Below are positions 36,997-46,672 of a stretch of DNA of 58,514 nt, in pieces. Both the position numbers and the translations under genes were made by a program. Within the stretch, counting starts at the first letter, position 1. Every line of letters starts with the position of its first letter. The notes below the pieces were generated by a model. It did not search any database. It saw nothing but the letters and a program-made list of their open reading frames with translations, and was not told the origin of the DNA. Location: the NCBI GenBank assembly GCA_012728075.1, contig JAAYFV010000080.1, positions 32,001-90,514 on the forward strand, given 5' to 3'. Origin of the DNA: Tissierellia bacterium (GTDB lineage: Bacteria; Bacillota; Clostridia; Tissierellales; Tepidimicrobiaceae).

Positions 36997-39177
36997 GTGA
37001 AAAAAAATAGAGCATGTATAACAATATTTTTTATTATATTTATTATTGTTTTATTTGGACAAACAAATTATGGTAGGGGTTATGAAAATATAGATAATAA
37101 GGTGTATGTAATAGTTGCAAATAGACTTACTCTTTCCGATATTGAAAAAATGCCTAATGTAAAAAGAATTATAGACCATGGAAGTATTGGATTGATGAAC
37201 ACAAGAGGTATTAGTGGTTATAAAGGTGCAGAGAGTTTTGCTACTATCAATGCTTCTTCTAAAACATATGCTAATAATGAAAGTAGTCAATTGTACAATT
37301 TAAATGACGAATACAAGAGGATTTATGAAAATCGCATAGGTATTATAGACAAAGAATATGCAATTGGCAATATTCAATTAGGTAAACTATATAATCAAAA
37401 TGAAAAGAATCGCTATTCTCCTTATATAGGGGCATTAGGGGATAGTCTTCATGAAGTAGGTTTAAAGACTGCTGCTTTTGGTAATAGTGATACAGAGGAG
37501 GAAGTTATTAGAACAGGTGCATTGATAGCAATGGACTCTAAAGGTCTCATTGATTATGGCAATGTTGACAATATCTTGTTAGAAGATATAGATTACCCAT
37601 ATGGTATAAAAACTAACTATGATAAAATTCTACTGGAATTAGCATCTATTGAACAAAAAACATCTTTATTAGTAATAGATACAGGGGATTTAAATAGACT
37701 TAATAGTTATAGCGATTTTTTGTCTACAGATGTTTTTTATAAAAAAAGAGATTTAATATTAAAAGATATGGATGATTTTATTGGGGATATGGTATCTAGC
37801 ATTGATGATGAAAGGTCTCTAGTTATGCTTATTAGTCCTAATGCTGGTGAAGAGCGGATAGATGATAGTAATTTATCTCCTATAGTATTATGGGGAAAAG
37901 GAATAGAAAAAGGTACTCTTATTTCATCTACAACTAATAGAAAAGGGATAATATCCAATTTGGATATTGCTCCTACTATAGCGGAGTTTTTAGAGACATC
38001 TAGAGATAATATGACAGGCAATCCAATTGAAAGTATTGAAAAGGAAAAAGGGTTAGAATATATAAAATCAATTAACAATCGTATAAAGACTACATCTAAA
38101 ACTAGATCTAAGACTTTACTAACATATGGGATTATAACAATAATTACTCTGCTCTTAATATTAATCCCATTAATATTAAATATTGATATGAATAATAAAA
38201 TAGGGATAGTATTTAAGAGGTTAATATTGTTATTATATGCTATGCCCATGATATTTATTTTTAGTTCTTTATTAGATATAGACAATCTTATTAAGTATTT
38301 TATTAGCTTGTCAATATTTATTATGATATTTTGGTTTGCTGTTGGTAGATTTAATAATAAAAAAAGTCTATACTATATATCTATAGGATATTTTATGATA
38401 TTTTTATTGGATTTAATTACAAAAGGAAATATTACTCGTTATTCAATTCTTAGTCACGATCCAATTATTGGGGCTAGATATTTTGGTATGGGAAACGAAA
38501 TGGTAGGGGTTTTTTTAGCTATTTCAACCTTAATGGCTGGGTTATTAATGGATAGGTATAATAATGAATATATATCCATATTTTTGTTATTAATATCCGT
38601 TATAATGGTAGGCCATCCTAGATTAGGTGCTAATGTTGGTGGTACTATGGCAATTTTATCCGCAACTATCTATTTTATATTAATAGCCAAAGGGAAAAAA
38701 TTAAGCATCAAAAACTTGATCTTATTTGTTTTTATCATTGGATTAGCAATAATGGTTTTAGGTTATATAGATATTGCTTTAAACCCAAATCCAACCCATC
38801 TAGGAAAGACAATAGGTATTATAGGAGACAAAGGAATTGGGATTGTTCAGAATATCATAAGTAGAAAACTATTAATGAATATAAAGCTGATTAAAGTTAC
38901 CATTTGGACTAAGGTAATATTTATTGATATTTTAGTCCAGGTTATCCTTACTTTCATATTTAAAGATAAGGTATTATATATCATGGAAAAGGGTATAGGA
39001 AGAGGTATTTTAAGTGGTATAATTGGGAGCATATTTGGTTTACTGCTAAATGATTCTGGAATAATACTTTCAGCTTTAGCTATGAGTCTAATAACTATAT
39101 ATATGCTATTTATTATTTTAGAAGATGGAGAAATATCTATAAATAGGAAGTGGAACAATTGGAAAGAAGAAGTTTAG
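36997..39177 (+). CDS. Large membrane protein with N-terminal alkaline-phosphatase-like domain
   Basis: A 726-residue protein. A signal/anchor helix (about 5-22) is followed by an extracytoplasmic domain (about 30-360). The second half has roughly ten membrane segments (about 370-710). The motifs VIVANRLTLSDIE, MLISPNAGEERIDDSNLSPIVLWGKGI and NLDIAPTIAEFLE resemble the late metal-binding portion of the alkaline-phosphatase superfamily. I could not find a convincing nucleophile, so activity is uncertain. The start is GTG 36997 with GGGGAGAAA upstream. The 3' end overlaps the next gene by 28 bases. Confidence 0.75.
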   Translation: MKKNRACITIFFIIFIIVLFGQTNYGRGYENIDNKVYVIVANRLTLSDIEKMPNVKRIIDHGSIGLMNTRGISGYKGAESFATINASSKTYANNESSQLYNLNDEYKRIYENRIGIIDKEYAIGNIQLGKLYNQNEKNRYSPYIGALGDSLHEVGLKTAAFGNSDTEEEVIRTGALIAMDSKGLIDYGNVDNILLEDIDYPYGIKTNYDKILLELASIEQKTSLLVIDTGDLNRLNSYSDFLSTDVFYKKRDLILKDMDDFIGDMVSSIDDERSLVMLISPNAGEERIDDSNLSPIVLWGKGIEKGTLISSTTNRKGIISNLDIAPTIAEFLETSRDNMTGNPIESIEKEKGLEYIKSINNRIKTTSKTRSKTLLTYGIITIITLLLILIPLILNIDMNNKIGIVFKRLILLLYAMPMIFIFSSLLDIDNLIKYFISLSIFIMIFWFAVGRFNNKKSLYYISIGYFMIFLLDLITKGNITRYSILSHDPIIGARYFGMGNEMVGVFLAISTLMAGLLMDRYNNEYISIFLLLISVIMVGHPRLGANVGGTMAILSATIYFILIAKGKKLSIKNLILFVFIIGLAIMVLGYIDIALNPNPTHLGKTIGIIGDKGIGIVQNIISRKLLMNIKLIKVTIWTKVIFIDILVQVILTFIFKDKVLYIMEKGIGRGILSGIIGSIFGLLLNDSGIILSALAMSLITIYMLFIILEDGEISINRKWNNWKEEV

Positions 39178-40106
39178 GCAAAACAGGTATTGAGGTTTCA
39201 AATCTTTGTTTTGGTTCTTTGACTATGACACCTTTTCAAGCAAATTTACCAATAGAAGAAGGGGGAAAGCTTATAAAATATGCTTATGATAGAGGAATAA
39301 ATTTTATTGATACAGCTGAAATATATGATAATTATCAATATATAAGATATGCTTTGGAAGGGATAGAACGAGAAGATTTTGTTATTGCTACTAAATGTTA
39401 TGCATATACTAAAAATATGGCTAAGGAAAGTTTGGAATTAGCTTTAAAGGAATTAGGCACAGATTACATTGATATATTTTTGCTCCATGAACAGGAAAGT
39501 ATCCATACTGTAAGAGGACATTATGATGCCATAGAATACTTTTTAAAAGCGAAAGATATGGGTAAAATCAGAGCAATAGGAATTTCAACTCACAGGGTAG
39601 AAGGAGTGTATGCTGTAACCCAATATGATGAGCTAGATGTGGTTCATCCTATTGTAAATAAAGCAGGCATTGGAATACAGGATGGTACTATTCAAGATAT
39701 GTTAAATATAATTGAAAAAGCATATAATATGGGTAAGGGAATATATGGCATGAAGCCTTTAGGTGGAGGCCATTTAATTGGGCAAGTAGAGGAATCTTTT
39801 AACTTTGTAAAAAACATCCCCTTTATTCATTCTTTTGCTATTGGTATGCAATCAAAAGAAGAGGTAGATTGTAATATTAATTTAATAGAAACAGGGAAAA
39901 TCCCAAGGGAGTTAAAGGAGAAATTAAAGAAAAAAAAGAGGAAATTAATAGTAGCTGATTATTGTATAGCTTGTGGGAATTGTATTAGGACTTGTAAACA
40001 ACAAGGTATTCAAATAATAGATGGCAAAGCCACTCCTAATGAGAATTGTATACTTTGTGGTTATTGCGCTAAAAGCTGTCCAGAATTTTGTATAAAAGTG
40101 ATATAA
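39150..40106 (+). CDS. Aldo/keto reductase with C-terminal 2[4Fe-4S] ferredoxin domain
   Basis: A 318-residue fusion. The aldo/keto reductase barrel (about 1-255) has Asp and Tyr in FIDTAEIYDNY, Lys in ATKCYA and His in IFLLHEQE. The ferredoxin part (about 270-318) has two clusters, CIACGNCIRTC and CILCGYCAKSC. Electrons may pass between ferredoxin and a carbonyl substrate; the substrate is unknown. The start is GTG 39150, overlapping the previous gene; TTG 39159 is an alternative. It lies between ireB and ruvX, genes usually adjacent. Confidence 0.88.
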   Translation: MEQLERRSLGKTGIEVSNLCFGSLTMTPFQANLPIEEGGKLIKYAYDRGINFIDTAEIYDNYQYIRYALEGIEREDFVIATKCYAYTKNMAKESLELALKELGTDYIDIFLLHEQESIHTVRGHYDAIEYFLKAKDMGKIRAIGISTHRVEGVYAVTQYDELDVVHPIVNKAGIGIQDGTIQDMLNIIEKAYNMGKGIYGMKPLGGGHLIGQVEESFNFVKNIPFIHSFAIGMQSKEEVDCNINLIETGKIPRELKEKLKKKKRKLIVADYCIACGNCIRTCKQQGIQIIDGKATPNENCILCGYCAKSCPEFCIKVI

Positions 40107-40118
40107 AGGGAGAAAGAT

Positions 40119-40529
40119 ATGGAAAGGATAATGGGATTAGATGTAGGTGATAAAACTATAGGAGTTGCATTAAGCGATCCTTTAATGCTTACAGCTCAAG
40201 GGCTTAAGACAATTAATCGGAAGAATATTAAAGATGATATTGAGGAAATTAAAAGGATTATTAAAAAATATAATGTGGTAAAAGTAGTAATAGGTTTTCC
40301 TAAGAATATGAATAACACCGTAGGTCCTCAAGGAGAAAAGGTACTAAAATTTGCAACTACACTAGAAAATAATATAGATATAGATGTAGTACTAGAAGAT
40401 GAAAGGCTTACTACAGTATCAGCAGAAAGAATGTTAATCAAAGGTGATGTTAGTAGGGAAAATAGGAAAAAGGTCATAGATAAAGTAGCTGCAACCTATA
40501 TATTGCAGACTTATCTAGATAGAAATTAA
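40119..40529 (+). CDS. ruvX: Holliday-junction resolvase-like protein RuvX (YqgF/YrrK)
   Basis: A 136-residue RNase H-like nuclease. The acidic residues are placed as in the family: MGLDVGDKTIGVALSD, VLEDERLTTVSAERM and KVIDKVAATYILQTYL. Homologues process pre-16S rRNA ends. AGGGAGAAAG precedes the ATG. It lies 12 bases before the DUF1292 gene. Confidence 0.93.
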   Translation: MERIMGLDVGDKTIGVALSDPLMLTAQGLKTINRKNIKDDIEEIKRIIKKYNVVKVVIGFPKNMNNTVGPQGEKVLKFATTLENNIDIDVVLEDERLTTVSAERMLIKGDVSRENRKKVIDKVAATYILQTYLDRN

Positions 40530-40541
40530 AGAGGTGATAAT

Positions 40542-40793
40542 GTGGATGATATAATAGTTCTATTAGATGAAATGGGCAATGAAGTAGAATTTCAAGTTTT
40601 ATCTACTTTTGGTATAGATAATGTAGATTATGCTGCTTTGTTGCCATTAAATGATATAGAATCTTTAACTTATCTATTGCGTATAGAATATGATGATGAA
40701 GGGGAATTGGTATTAGTGGGTATCGACGATGAAGAAGAATTTAATGAAGTAATCCAAGTGTATGAGGAAATACAAAAAGATAAACTTCAGTAG
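40542..40793 (+). CDS. yrzB: DUF1292 family protein (YrzB-like)
   Basis: An 83-residue acidic protein, recognised by VLLDEMGNEVEFQVLSTFGID and the paired DDEGELVLVGIDDEEEF. It lies after ruvX, as in B. subtilis (yrrK-yrzB). The GTG start follows AGAGGTGATA. Function unknown. Confidence 0.88.
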   Translation: MDDIIVLLDEMGNEVEFQVLSTFGIDNVDYAALLPLNDIESLTYLLRIEYDDEGELVLVGIDDEEEFNEVIQVYEEIQKDKLQ

Positions 40794-40803
40794 ATGTCAC
40801 TGG

Positions 40804-40844
40804 TTGACAAATAATACAATAACTAGTATCCTATATTATAGGAT
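40804..40844 (+). promoter_or_regulatory. Promoter and candidate operator of the Fur-family gene
   Basis: TTGACA (40804-40809), a 17-base spacer and TATCCT (40827-40832). A perfect dyad ATCCTA-N5-TAGGAT (40828-40844) overlaps the -10 box, so self-repression by the encoded regulator is plausible. It does not match the classic Fur or PerR box. Confidence 0.6.
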
Positions 40845-40861
40845 TATAAGCGGGTGAAAGT

Positions 40862-41299
40862 ATGGATATAAATATGGATGATATTAAACAAATATTTAAA
40901 GAGGAGGGGTATAAGCTTACTACTCAAAGAAGGGCTATTTTAGATGTAATTGTTGAAAATCAGGATAAACATTTAAGCCCTGAAGAAATTTATGATATAG
41001 TAAAGAAAAAATATCCAGAGATTGGTATAGCTACAGTTTATAGGACATTACAGTTATTAGAAAAGTTAAATATCATATACAGATTAAATTTTGATGATGG
41101 TTATAATAGATATGAACTCAATTATGATTCGGAGAACCACCATCATCATCATTTGATATGTTTGAAATGTGGGAAGGTGATGGAAGTAAAATTAGATCTA
41201 TTAGAAAACTTAGAAAACGAAATTGAAAATGAAAACGGTTTTAAGATAGTAGATCATAATGTGAAGTTTTTTGGATACTGTGCCGATTGCCAACAATAA
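40862..41299 (+). CDS. Fur-family metalloregulator
   Basis: A 145-residue regulator. The winged helix (about 10-85) has LTTQRRAILDVI and GIATVYRTLQLLEKL. The metal region has HHHHHLICLKCGKVMEV and a C-terminal FGYCADCQQ, giving two CxxC motifs for structural zinc. Whether it senses iron, zinc or peroxide cannot be decided from this sequence. It has its own promoter and a terminator overlapping its stop. Confidence 0.9.
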   Translation: MDINMDDIKQIFKEEGYKLTTQRRAILDVIVENQDKHLSPEEIYDIVKKKYPEIGIATVYRTLQLLEKLNIIYRLNFDDGYNRYELNYDSENHHHHHLICLKCGKVMEVKLDLLENLENEIENENGFKIVDHNVKFFGYCADCQQ

Positions 41300-41324
41300 A
41301 TCCCATTTTGGGATTTATTTTTTT
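41295..41324 (+). terminator. Intrinsic terminator after the Fur-family gene
   Basis: AATAAATCCCA-TTT-TGGGATTTATT followed by T6; the stem begins within the stop codon region. Confidence 0.88.
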
Positions 41325-41399
41325 AAAAGGTGAAAAAGTAATCCAAAGACAATACATCTTAATAATAAATGGAGAAGATAATATAAAGGAGATGATGAA

Positions 41400-43064
41400 G
41401 TGGCAAGAAAACCAAATAAATTAAGAATTATTCCCCTAGGGGGATTAGGAGAAGTGGGAAAAAATATAACTGTAATAGAGTATAAAGAGGATATAATATT
41501 AGTAGATTGTGGAATGAGTTTTCCAGAAGATGAAATGCTTGGAATTGACGTAGTTATACCAGATGTTACCTATTTATTCAAAAACAAGGAGAAGATAAGA
41601 GGGATAGTATTGACCCATGGTCATGAGGATCACATTGGGGGATTGCCTTATATTTTAAAAAAAATAAATGTTCCTATTTATGGCACTAGGTTGACTTTAG
41701 GTCTTCTAGAAAACAAATTAAAGGAACATCAATTAAAAAATGTTGAGTTAAATGAAGTAAAGGCTGATGATGTTATAAAATTAGGTTGTTTTAAAATAGA
41801 ATTTATAAAAACTAGTCATAGTATACCTGATAGTGTAGCATTAGCTATAGATACACCTGTTGGCATGGTATTTCATACTGGAGATTTTAAAATAGACTAT
41901 ACGCCAATTAATGGTAATTTAATAGATCTTCATAAATTTGCAGAAATAGGTAGTAAAGGAGTATTGGTACTTTTGGCAGATAGTACCAATGTAGAAAGGC
42001 CTGGATATACTATGTCAGAAAGGACTGTAGGAGACACTTTTAATGATATATTTTTAAAAGCCCCTCAAAGGATAATCGTTGCAACATTTGCTTCTAATGT
42101 TCACAGAATACAACAAGTAATAGATGCAGCAGAGATGTTTGATAGGAAAGTTGTATTATCAGGCAGGAGCATGATAAATACCACCAATGTGGCTAGAGAA
42201 TTAGGATATTTAAGAGTAAAAGAAGATACAATAATAGATATTAATGATATGGGTAAATATCAAAGTAATCAAATAGTGATTCTTACTACAGGTAGTCAAG
42301 GAGAACCTATGTCTGCACTGACTAGAATGGCTTTTTCAGAACATAGGAAAATAGAATTGGTACCTGAGGATTTGGTGGTAATATCTGCAAGTCCTATACC
42401 AGGGAATGAAAAAACTGTTACAGGAGTTATTAACAAGTTGATGGAAATAGGAACAAAGGTTATATATGAATCTTTAGCAGATGTTCATGTGTCAGGTCAC
42501 GCTTGTGAAGAAGAACTAAAGTTAATCCATACTCTTTTAAAACCTAAATATTTTATCCCTGTTCACGGAGAATATAGACATCTTAAAAGGCATGGAGAAT
42601 TAGCAGAAGAACTAGGAATGCCAAAGGAAAATATTTTTTTAGCTAAAAATGGTTCTGTAATCGAATTTACCAAGAAAACTGCTAATATGGGGCAACCAGT
42701 TCAAGCAGGTAATATTTTAGTAGATGGTCTAGGAGTAGGTGATGTGGGAAATATCGTTCTAAGGGACAGGAAACATCTTTCAGAAGATGGATTGATAGTA
42801 GTGGTAGTTACTATGAGTAAGCAAGATGGAAAGGTAATTGCAGGCCCTGATATTATATCAAGGGGATTTGTATATGTAAGAGAATCAGAAGATTTAATGG
42901 AGGAAGCAAGAAAAGTAGTAAGGGATGTTTTAACGGAATGTGAAAAACGCCATATAACCGATTGGGCAACTTTAAAATCCAATATACGAGACGCTTTACG
43001 AAGCTTCCTATATGAAAAGATTAAGAGGAACCCTATGATATTACCTATTATTATGGAAGTATAA
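41400..43064 (+). CDS. rnj: Ribonuclease J
   Basis: A 554-residue metallo-beta-lactamase/beta-CASP RNase with 5'-exo and endo activity in mRNA decay. The metal motif is LTHGHEDHIGGLPY (about residue 73), and the beta-CASP region includes ILTTGSQGEPMSALTRMA and SGHACEEELKLIHTLLKP. The start is GTG 41400 with AAGGAGATGA upstream. A perfect 18-bp terminator hairpin follows. Confidence 0.96.
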   Translation: MARKPNKLRIIPLGGLGEVGKNITVIEYKEDIILVDCGMSFPEDEMLGIDVVIPDVTYLFKNKEKIRGIVLTHGHEDHIGGLPYILKKINVPIYGTRLTLGLLENKLKEHQLKNVELNEVKADDVIKLGCFKIEFIKTSHSIPDSVALAIDTPVGMVFHTGDFKIDYTPINGNLIDLHKFAEIGSKGVLVLLADSTNVERPGYTMSERTVGDTFNDIFLKAPQRIIVATFASNVHRIQQVIDAAEMFDRKVVLSGRSMINTTNVARELGYLRVKEDTIIDINDMGKYQSNQIVILTTGSQGEPMSALTRMAFSEHRKIELVPEDLVVISASPIPGNEKTVTGVINKLMEIGTKVIYESLADVHVSGHACEEELKLIHTLLKPKYFIPVHGEYRHLKRHGELAEELGMPKENIFLAKNGSVIEFTKKTANMGQPVQAGNILVDGLGVGDVGNIVLRDRKHLSEDGLIVVVVTMSKQDGKVIAGPDIISRGFVYVRESEDLMEEARKVVRDVLTECEKRHITDWATLKSNIRDALRSFLYEKIKRNPMILPIIMEV

Positions 43065-43106
43065 AAATAATCCTAGCTTGTAAAAACAAGCTAGGATTAT
43101 TTTTAT
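43063..43106 (+). terminator. Strong terminator after RNase J
   Basis: Perfect 18-bp arms 43063-43080 and 43087-43104 with a TAAAAA loop. The A and T tracts at the two ends allow action in both directions. Confidence 0.9.
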
Positions 43107-43205
43107 ACTTCTTTTAACTGTTCAAGGTTATAGATTAATGATATAATGTTAAATTAATATAGTATAATAAAAAATGTCTACAATAATTAACTAGGAGGGT
43201 ATAGT

Positions 43206-43544
43206 ATGGCTAATGTTTATGATTATGCACATAAGTTGGCAAAAGCGATAATGGATTCGGAAGAATATAAACACTATAAAGAGATGAGGGAAACACTTTA
43301 TTCCGATGAAAAAAACAAGAAAATGGTTGAGGATTTTGAGAATAAGATATTTGAATTACAGATGAATCAACTTTCTGGGAAAGAAGTAGATGAGCAAGAA
43401 TTAGAGAAGTTAGGGAAAATGGAAGATGTATTGATGCTTAATCCAACTATAAAGAGCTATTTTATAGCAGAGCAAAGATTTGGACAACTGGTTCAGGATA
43501 TAAACAATATTATTGGAGAAGCTATAAGCTTTGATGAGGAATAG
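43206..43544 (+). CDS. YlbF/YmcA family regulator (DUF964)
   Basis: A 112-residue all-helical protein beginning MANVYDYAHKLAKAIMDSEEYKHY, with FENKIFELQMNQLSGKEVDE in the middle. This is the YlbF/YmcA fold. In B. subtilis the family forms a complex that affects RNase Y and development. Its location downstream of RNase J is suggestive but not proof of a link. It starts at ATG 43206 after AGGAGGGT. Confidence 0.85.
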   Translation: MANVYDYAHKLAKAIMDSEEYKHYKEMRETLYSDEKNKKMVEDFENKIFELQMNQLSGKEVDEQELEKLGKMEDVLMLNPTIKSYFIAEQRFGQLVQDINNIIGEAISFDEE

Positions 43545-43651
43545 ATTATATCCACCTATTAAAAACAATCCATAAATATACTATTTCTTGTAATAATACT
43601 GTAAAAAATGTATAATAGAGTAGATAAATATCTATTAGAGGTGGGATCACT

Positions 43652-44698
43652 GTGTCAGGTACTACTAATGCTAAAAAGAAAAGTAACATTAATAAAATAT
43701 TAATTTTATTAATCATAATAATTGGGTTGCTAATAGTGGGAAAATCGTACTATAATAGAGGGTTTATGGCAGTAGATACTAAGAACCCAGAGAAGATAGA
43801 TGTGGAGATACCTATTGGTAGTAGTCCAAATAAAATAGCCCGTATATTGAAAGAAAAAGGATTAATTAGAAGTGAAATCATATTCAAGATTGCCGTAAGA
43901 AATACTAAAGCAGCTGAAGAACTGAAAGCAGGTAATTATACATTAAGTACCCATATGGATGTCTATGAAATAATTCAAGAGCTATCTAAAGGGGGAAACA
44001 ATGAAAAGGTAACCAGGTTTACTATTCCTGAAGGTTATGAAATACGCCAAATGGCAGATAAGTTAGCAGAAGAAGGAATTGTAAATAGAGAACGTTTCTT
44101 AAAATTAACCTCAGATAAAAAATATTTTGAAGATAAATACTATTTTTTAAGGGAATTAGAGGAAGGACAAGGTTTAGAAGGCTTTTTATTTCCTTCTACT
44201 TATGAAATATATATAAATGCAGAAGAAGAAGAAGTAATAGATAAGATGCTTTCAAAATTTGAAGATGTATTTGAAAAAAAAGTAAAACCCCATATGGACA
44301 AATATAATTTTACTGTCAATGAAGTGGTTACTTTGGCTTCTATTATAGAAAGGGAAAGTAAGTTAGATGAAGAAAGAGAACTTATTTCAGCAGTATTCCA
44401 TAATCGATTAAAAAAGGGAATGCTATTGCAATCCTGTGCAACAGTTCAATATGCACTAGGAGAAAGAAAAGAGATATTGTCTAAGCAAGATGTAAAAATA
44501 GATTCAAAATATAATACTTATATACACGAAGGCTTACCTCCAGCTCCTATAGCTTCACCTGGAGAAAAATCATTAATTGCAGCGGTAAATCCAGCAGATG
44601 TAGATTATCTATATTTCCGTACAAAGGAAGATGGAACTGGAGGCCATATTTTTTCTAAAACTTATGATGAACATTTGAAAGCAAATCCTAATAAATAA
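43652..44698 (+). CDS. mltG: Endolytic murein transglycosylase MltG
   Basis: A 348-residue membrane-anchored enzyme that trims nascent glycan strands. An N-terminal membrane helix (about 14-32) is followed by a LysM-like part and the YceG fold. The catalytic Glu is in TLASIIERESK (about residue 233). The last segment, GLPPAPIASPGEKSLIAAVNPADVDYLYF, is diagnostic. The start is GTG 43652 after AGAGGTGGGA. It heads a group like B. subtilis yrrL-yrrM-yrrN/O-udk. Confidence 0.95.
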   Translation: MSGTTNAKKKSNINKILILLIIIIGLLIVGKSYYNRGFMAVDTKNPEKIDVEIPIGSSPNKIARILKEKGLIRSEIIFKIAVRNTKAAEELKAGNYTLSTHMDVYEIIQELSKGGNNEKVTRFTIPEGYEIRQMADKLAEEGIVNRERFLKLTSDKKYFEDKYYFLRELEEGQGLEGFLFPSTYEIYINAEEEEVIDKMLSKFEDVFEKKVKPHMDKYNFTVNEVVTLASIIERESKLDEERELISAVFHNRLKKGMLLQSCATVQYALGERKEILSKQDVKIDSKYNTYIHEGLPPAPIASPGEKSLIAAVNPADVDYLYFRTKEDGTGGHIFSKTYDEHLKANPNK

Positions 44699-44722
44699 GT
44701 TTTGAATTATAGCTTATAATAT

Positions 44723-44756
44723 AAATAATACGTGGTAGAACCACGTATTATTTATG
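44723..44756 (+). terminator. Terminator between mltG and the O-methyltransferase gene
   Basis: Perfect 13-bp arms 44723-44735 and 44741-44753 around TAGAA. It covers an in-frame GTG (44732) that could be mistaken for the next gene's start. Confidence 0.82.
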
Positions 44757-44776
44757 CCAAGGAGGCTGAATATAGA

Positions 44777-45424
44777 TTGAATCATATAAACGAAGAATAT
44801 ATTGAAGATTATATACGAACTATATTACCTGAGAGTAAACCATATTTACAGGAATTAGAATGTTATGCAGCAGAATATCATATCCCCATAGTAGAGAAGG
44901 AAGTGGCACAGTTATTAAAAGTTCTAATTAAAATCCATAAACCTAAAAGAATATTGGAAATAGGTACTGCTATAGGTTATTCTGCTTTAATCATGGCTGA
45001 AGCTGCAGGAGATGATTGTCTTATTACTACTATAGAGCGAAGAGGAGATATGATAAAACTGGCTAATAGAAATATAGAAAATACCATGTATAAAAATAAT
45101 ATAAAAATACTTCATGGTGATGCTGAGGATATACTGCCAAAGCTAGAAAATAAATATGATTTTATTTTTTTAGATGCTGCTAAAGGTCAATATTTATATT
45201 TTTTTGATTATTGTATGGATCTCATCCAATTAGGTGGGTTAATAGTATCTGATAATGTATTATTTAAAGGTATGGTAGCTTCTGATGAATTAGTTGTAAG
45301 GAGGAAAAAGACCATAGTAAAACGTCTAAGAGCTTATTTAAAACATATAAACCACTTAAAAGGGTACACATCTTGTATTATACCCATTGGGGATGGAGTA
45401 GCATTAACTTATAGAGAGGAGTGA
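44777..45424 (+). CDS. O-methyltransferase (TrmR/YrrM-like)
   Basis: A 215-residue class I SAM methyltransferase. Motif I is ILEIGTAIGYSALIMA, followed by ITTIERRGDMIKLA, then FIFLDAAKGQYLYFFD and GGLIVSDNVLF. The B. subtilis equivalent at this locus, YrrM/TrmR, methylates 5-hydroxyuridine in tRNA. That fits the U32 gene downstream, whose relatives make the hydroxyl group. I choose TTG 44777 after AAGGAGG rather than GTG 44732, which sits in a terminator stem. Confidence 0.87.
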   Translation: MNHINEEYIEDYIRTILPESKPYLQELECYAAEYHIPIVEKEVAQLLKVLIKIHKPKRILEIGTAIGYSALIMAEAAGDDCLITTIERRGDMIKLANRNIENTMYKNNIKILHGDAEDILPKLENKYDFIFLDAAKGQYLYFFDYCMDLIQLGGLIVSDNVLFKGMVASDELVVRRKKTIVKRLRAYLKHINHLKGYTSCIIPIGDGVALTYREE

Positions 45425-45430
45425 AGTACT

Positions 45431-46672
45431 TTGCAGAAGCCAGAATTATTGGCACCAGCTGGAGATCTAGAAAAATTGAAAATGGCTATAATCTATGGTG
45501 CTGATGCAGTGTATTTAGGAGGAGAGCAATTTGGTCTTAGAAAAGCTTCTAAAAATTTTACCAATGACGAAATTGAAGAAGGCATAAAGTTTGCCCATGA
45601 AAGAGGAAAAAAAGTATATGTAACTATGAATATAATTCCTCATAACGATGATTTAATAGGATTGGAAGAATATTCAGAAAAATTATATAACATGGGAGTT
45701 GATGGAGTTATAGTATCAGATCCAGGGATATTTTCCGTGATAAACAGGACTGTTCCTCAACTTCCCATACATTTAAGTACACAAGCTAGTGTTACAAATT
45801 ATGAAACTATAATGTTTTGGTATAATTTAGGCATTAGAAGGATTGTACTTGCTAGGGAATTATCTCTTAAAGAAATAGAAGAAATAATAAAAAGAGCACC
45901 TAAGGATTTAGAGATTGAAACTTTTGTCCATGGAGCTATGTGTATATCATATTCTGGTCGTTGCTTGCTAAGTAACTACATGGTTGGAAGAGATGCTAAT
46001 AGAGGGGATTGTGCTCATCCTTGTAGGTGGAAATACTATTTAATGGAAGAAAAAAGACCAGGAGAATATTTCCCAATTGTTGAAGGGGATAAGGGGACTT
46101 TTATATTTAATTCAAAGGACCTTTGTATGATTCAATATATACCCCAATTGGTGAAGGCAGGAATCAAATCCTTTAAAATTGAAGGAAGGGTAAAAAGTTC
46201 CTATTATGTAGCTACAGTGGTAAGATCCTATAGGATGGCTATAGATGAGTTTTTTAAAGATCCTGAAAACTATTCTTTTGATGAGGACTGGATTAAAGAG
46301 ATTAAAAAGGCTAGTCATAGGGATTTTACAACAGGTTTTTATTTTGGTAAGCCTACAGAAGAAGATCAAGTATATACATCTAGTTCTTATATTAGAAGTT
46401 ATGATTTCCTTGGCTTAGTATTAGAGTATGATGAAGACACTAAATTAGCCACTGTGGAACAAAGAAATAGGATGTTTGTTGGTGATGAAGTTGAAGTATT
46501 TGGACCAGGGAAAAAACACTTTACCCAAAAAATCTATAAGATGTGGGATGAGGAAGGAAATGAAATAGATGTGGCACCTCATCCTCAGCAAATTATAAAG
46601 ATAAAGATGGATAGTAAAGTTAACAAATGGGATATTATTAGAAAGAGTAGAGAGGATGATATCTATGGATAA
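45431..46672 (+). CDS. Peptidase U32 family protein (TrhP/YrrO-like, tRNA hydroxylation)
   Basis: A 413-residue U32 protein. It starts [18 protein letters not shown] and has the family signature [21 protein letters not shown] (about residue 160), with clustered cysteines ([10 protein letters not shown]) for a likely Fe-S cluster. Relatives catalyse 5-hydroxyuridine formation at tRNA wobble position 34. It lies six bases after the O-methyltransferase, which would act next on that base. The start is TTG 45431 after GAGGAG. Confidence 0.9.
   Translation: MQKPELLAPAGDLEKLKMAIIYGADAVYLGGEQFGLRKASKNFTNDEIEEGIKFAHERGKKVYVTMNIIPHNDDLIGLEEYSEKLYNMGVDGVIVSDPGIFSVINRTVPQLPIHLSTQASVTNYETIMFWYNLGIRRIVLARELSLKEIEEIIKRAPKDLEIETFVHGAMCISYSGRCLLSNYMVGRDANRGDCAHPCRWKYYLMEEKRPGEYFPIVEGDKGTFIFNSKDLCMIQYIPQLVKAGIKSFKIEGRVKSSYYVATVVRSYRMAIDEFFKDPENYSFDEDWIKEIKKASHRDFTTGFYFGKPTEEDQVYTSSSYIRSYDFLGLVLEYDEDTKLATVEQRNRMFVGDEVEVFGPGKKHFTQKIYKMWDEEGNEIDVAPHPQQIIKIKMDSKVNKWDIIRKSREDDIYG

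Noticed and set aside
36997-39177. Lipoteichoic-acid synthase or sulfatase
   Set aside because: The metal-binding and nucleophile motifs of those enzymes could not be found, and the membrane part is C-terminal rather than N-terminal.
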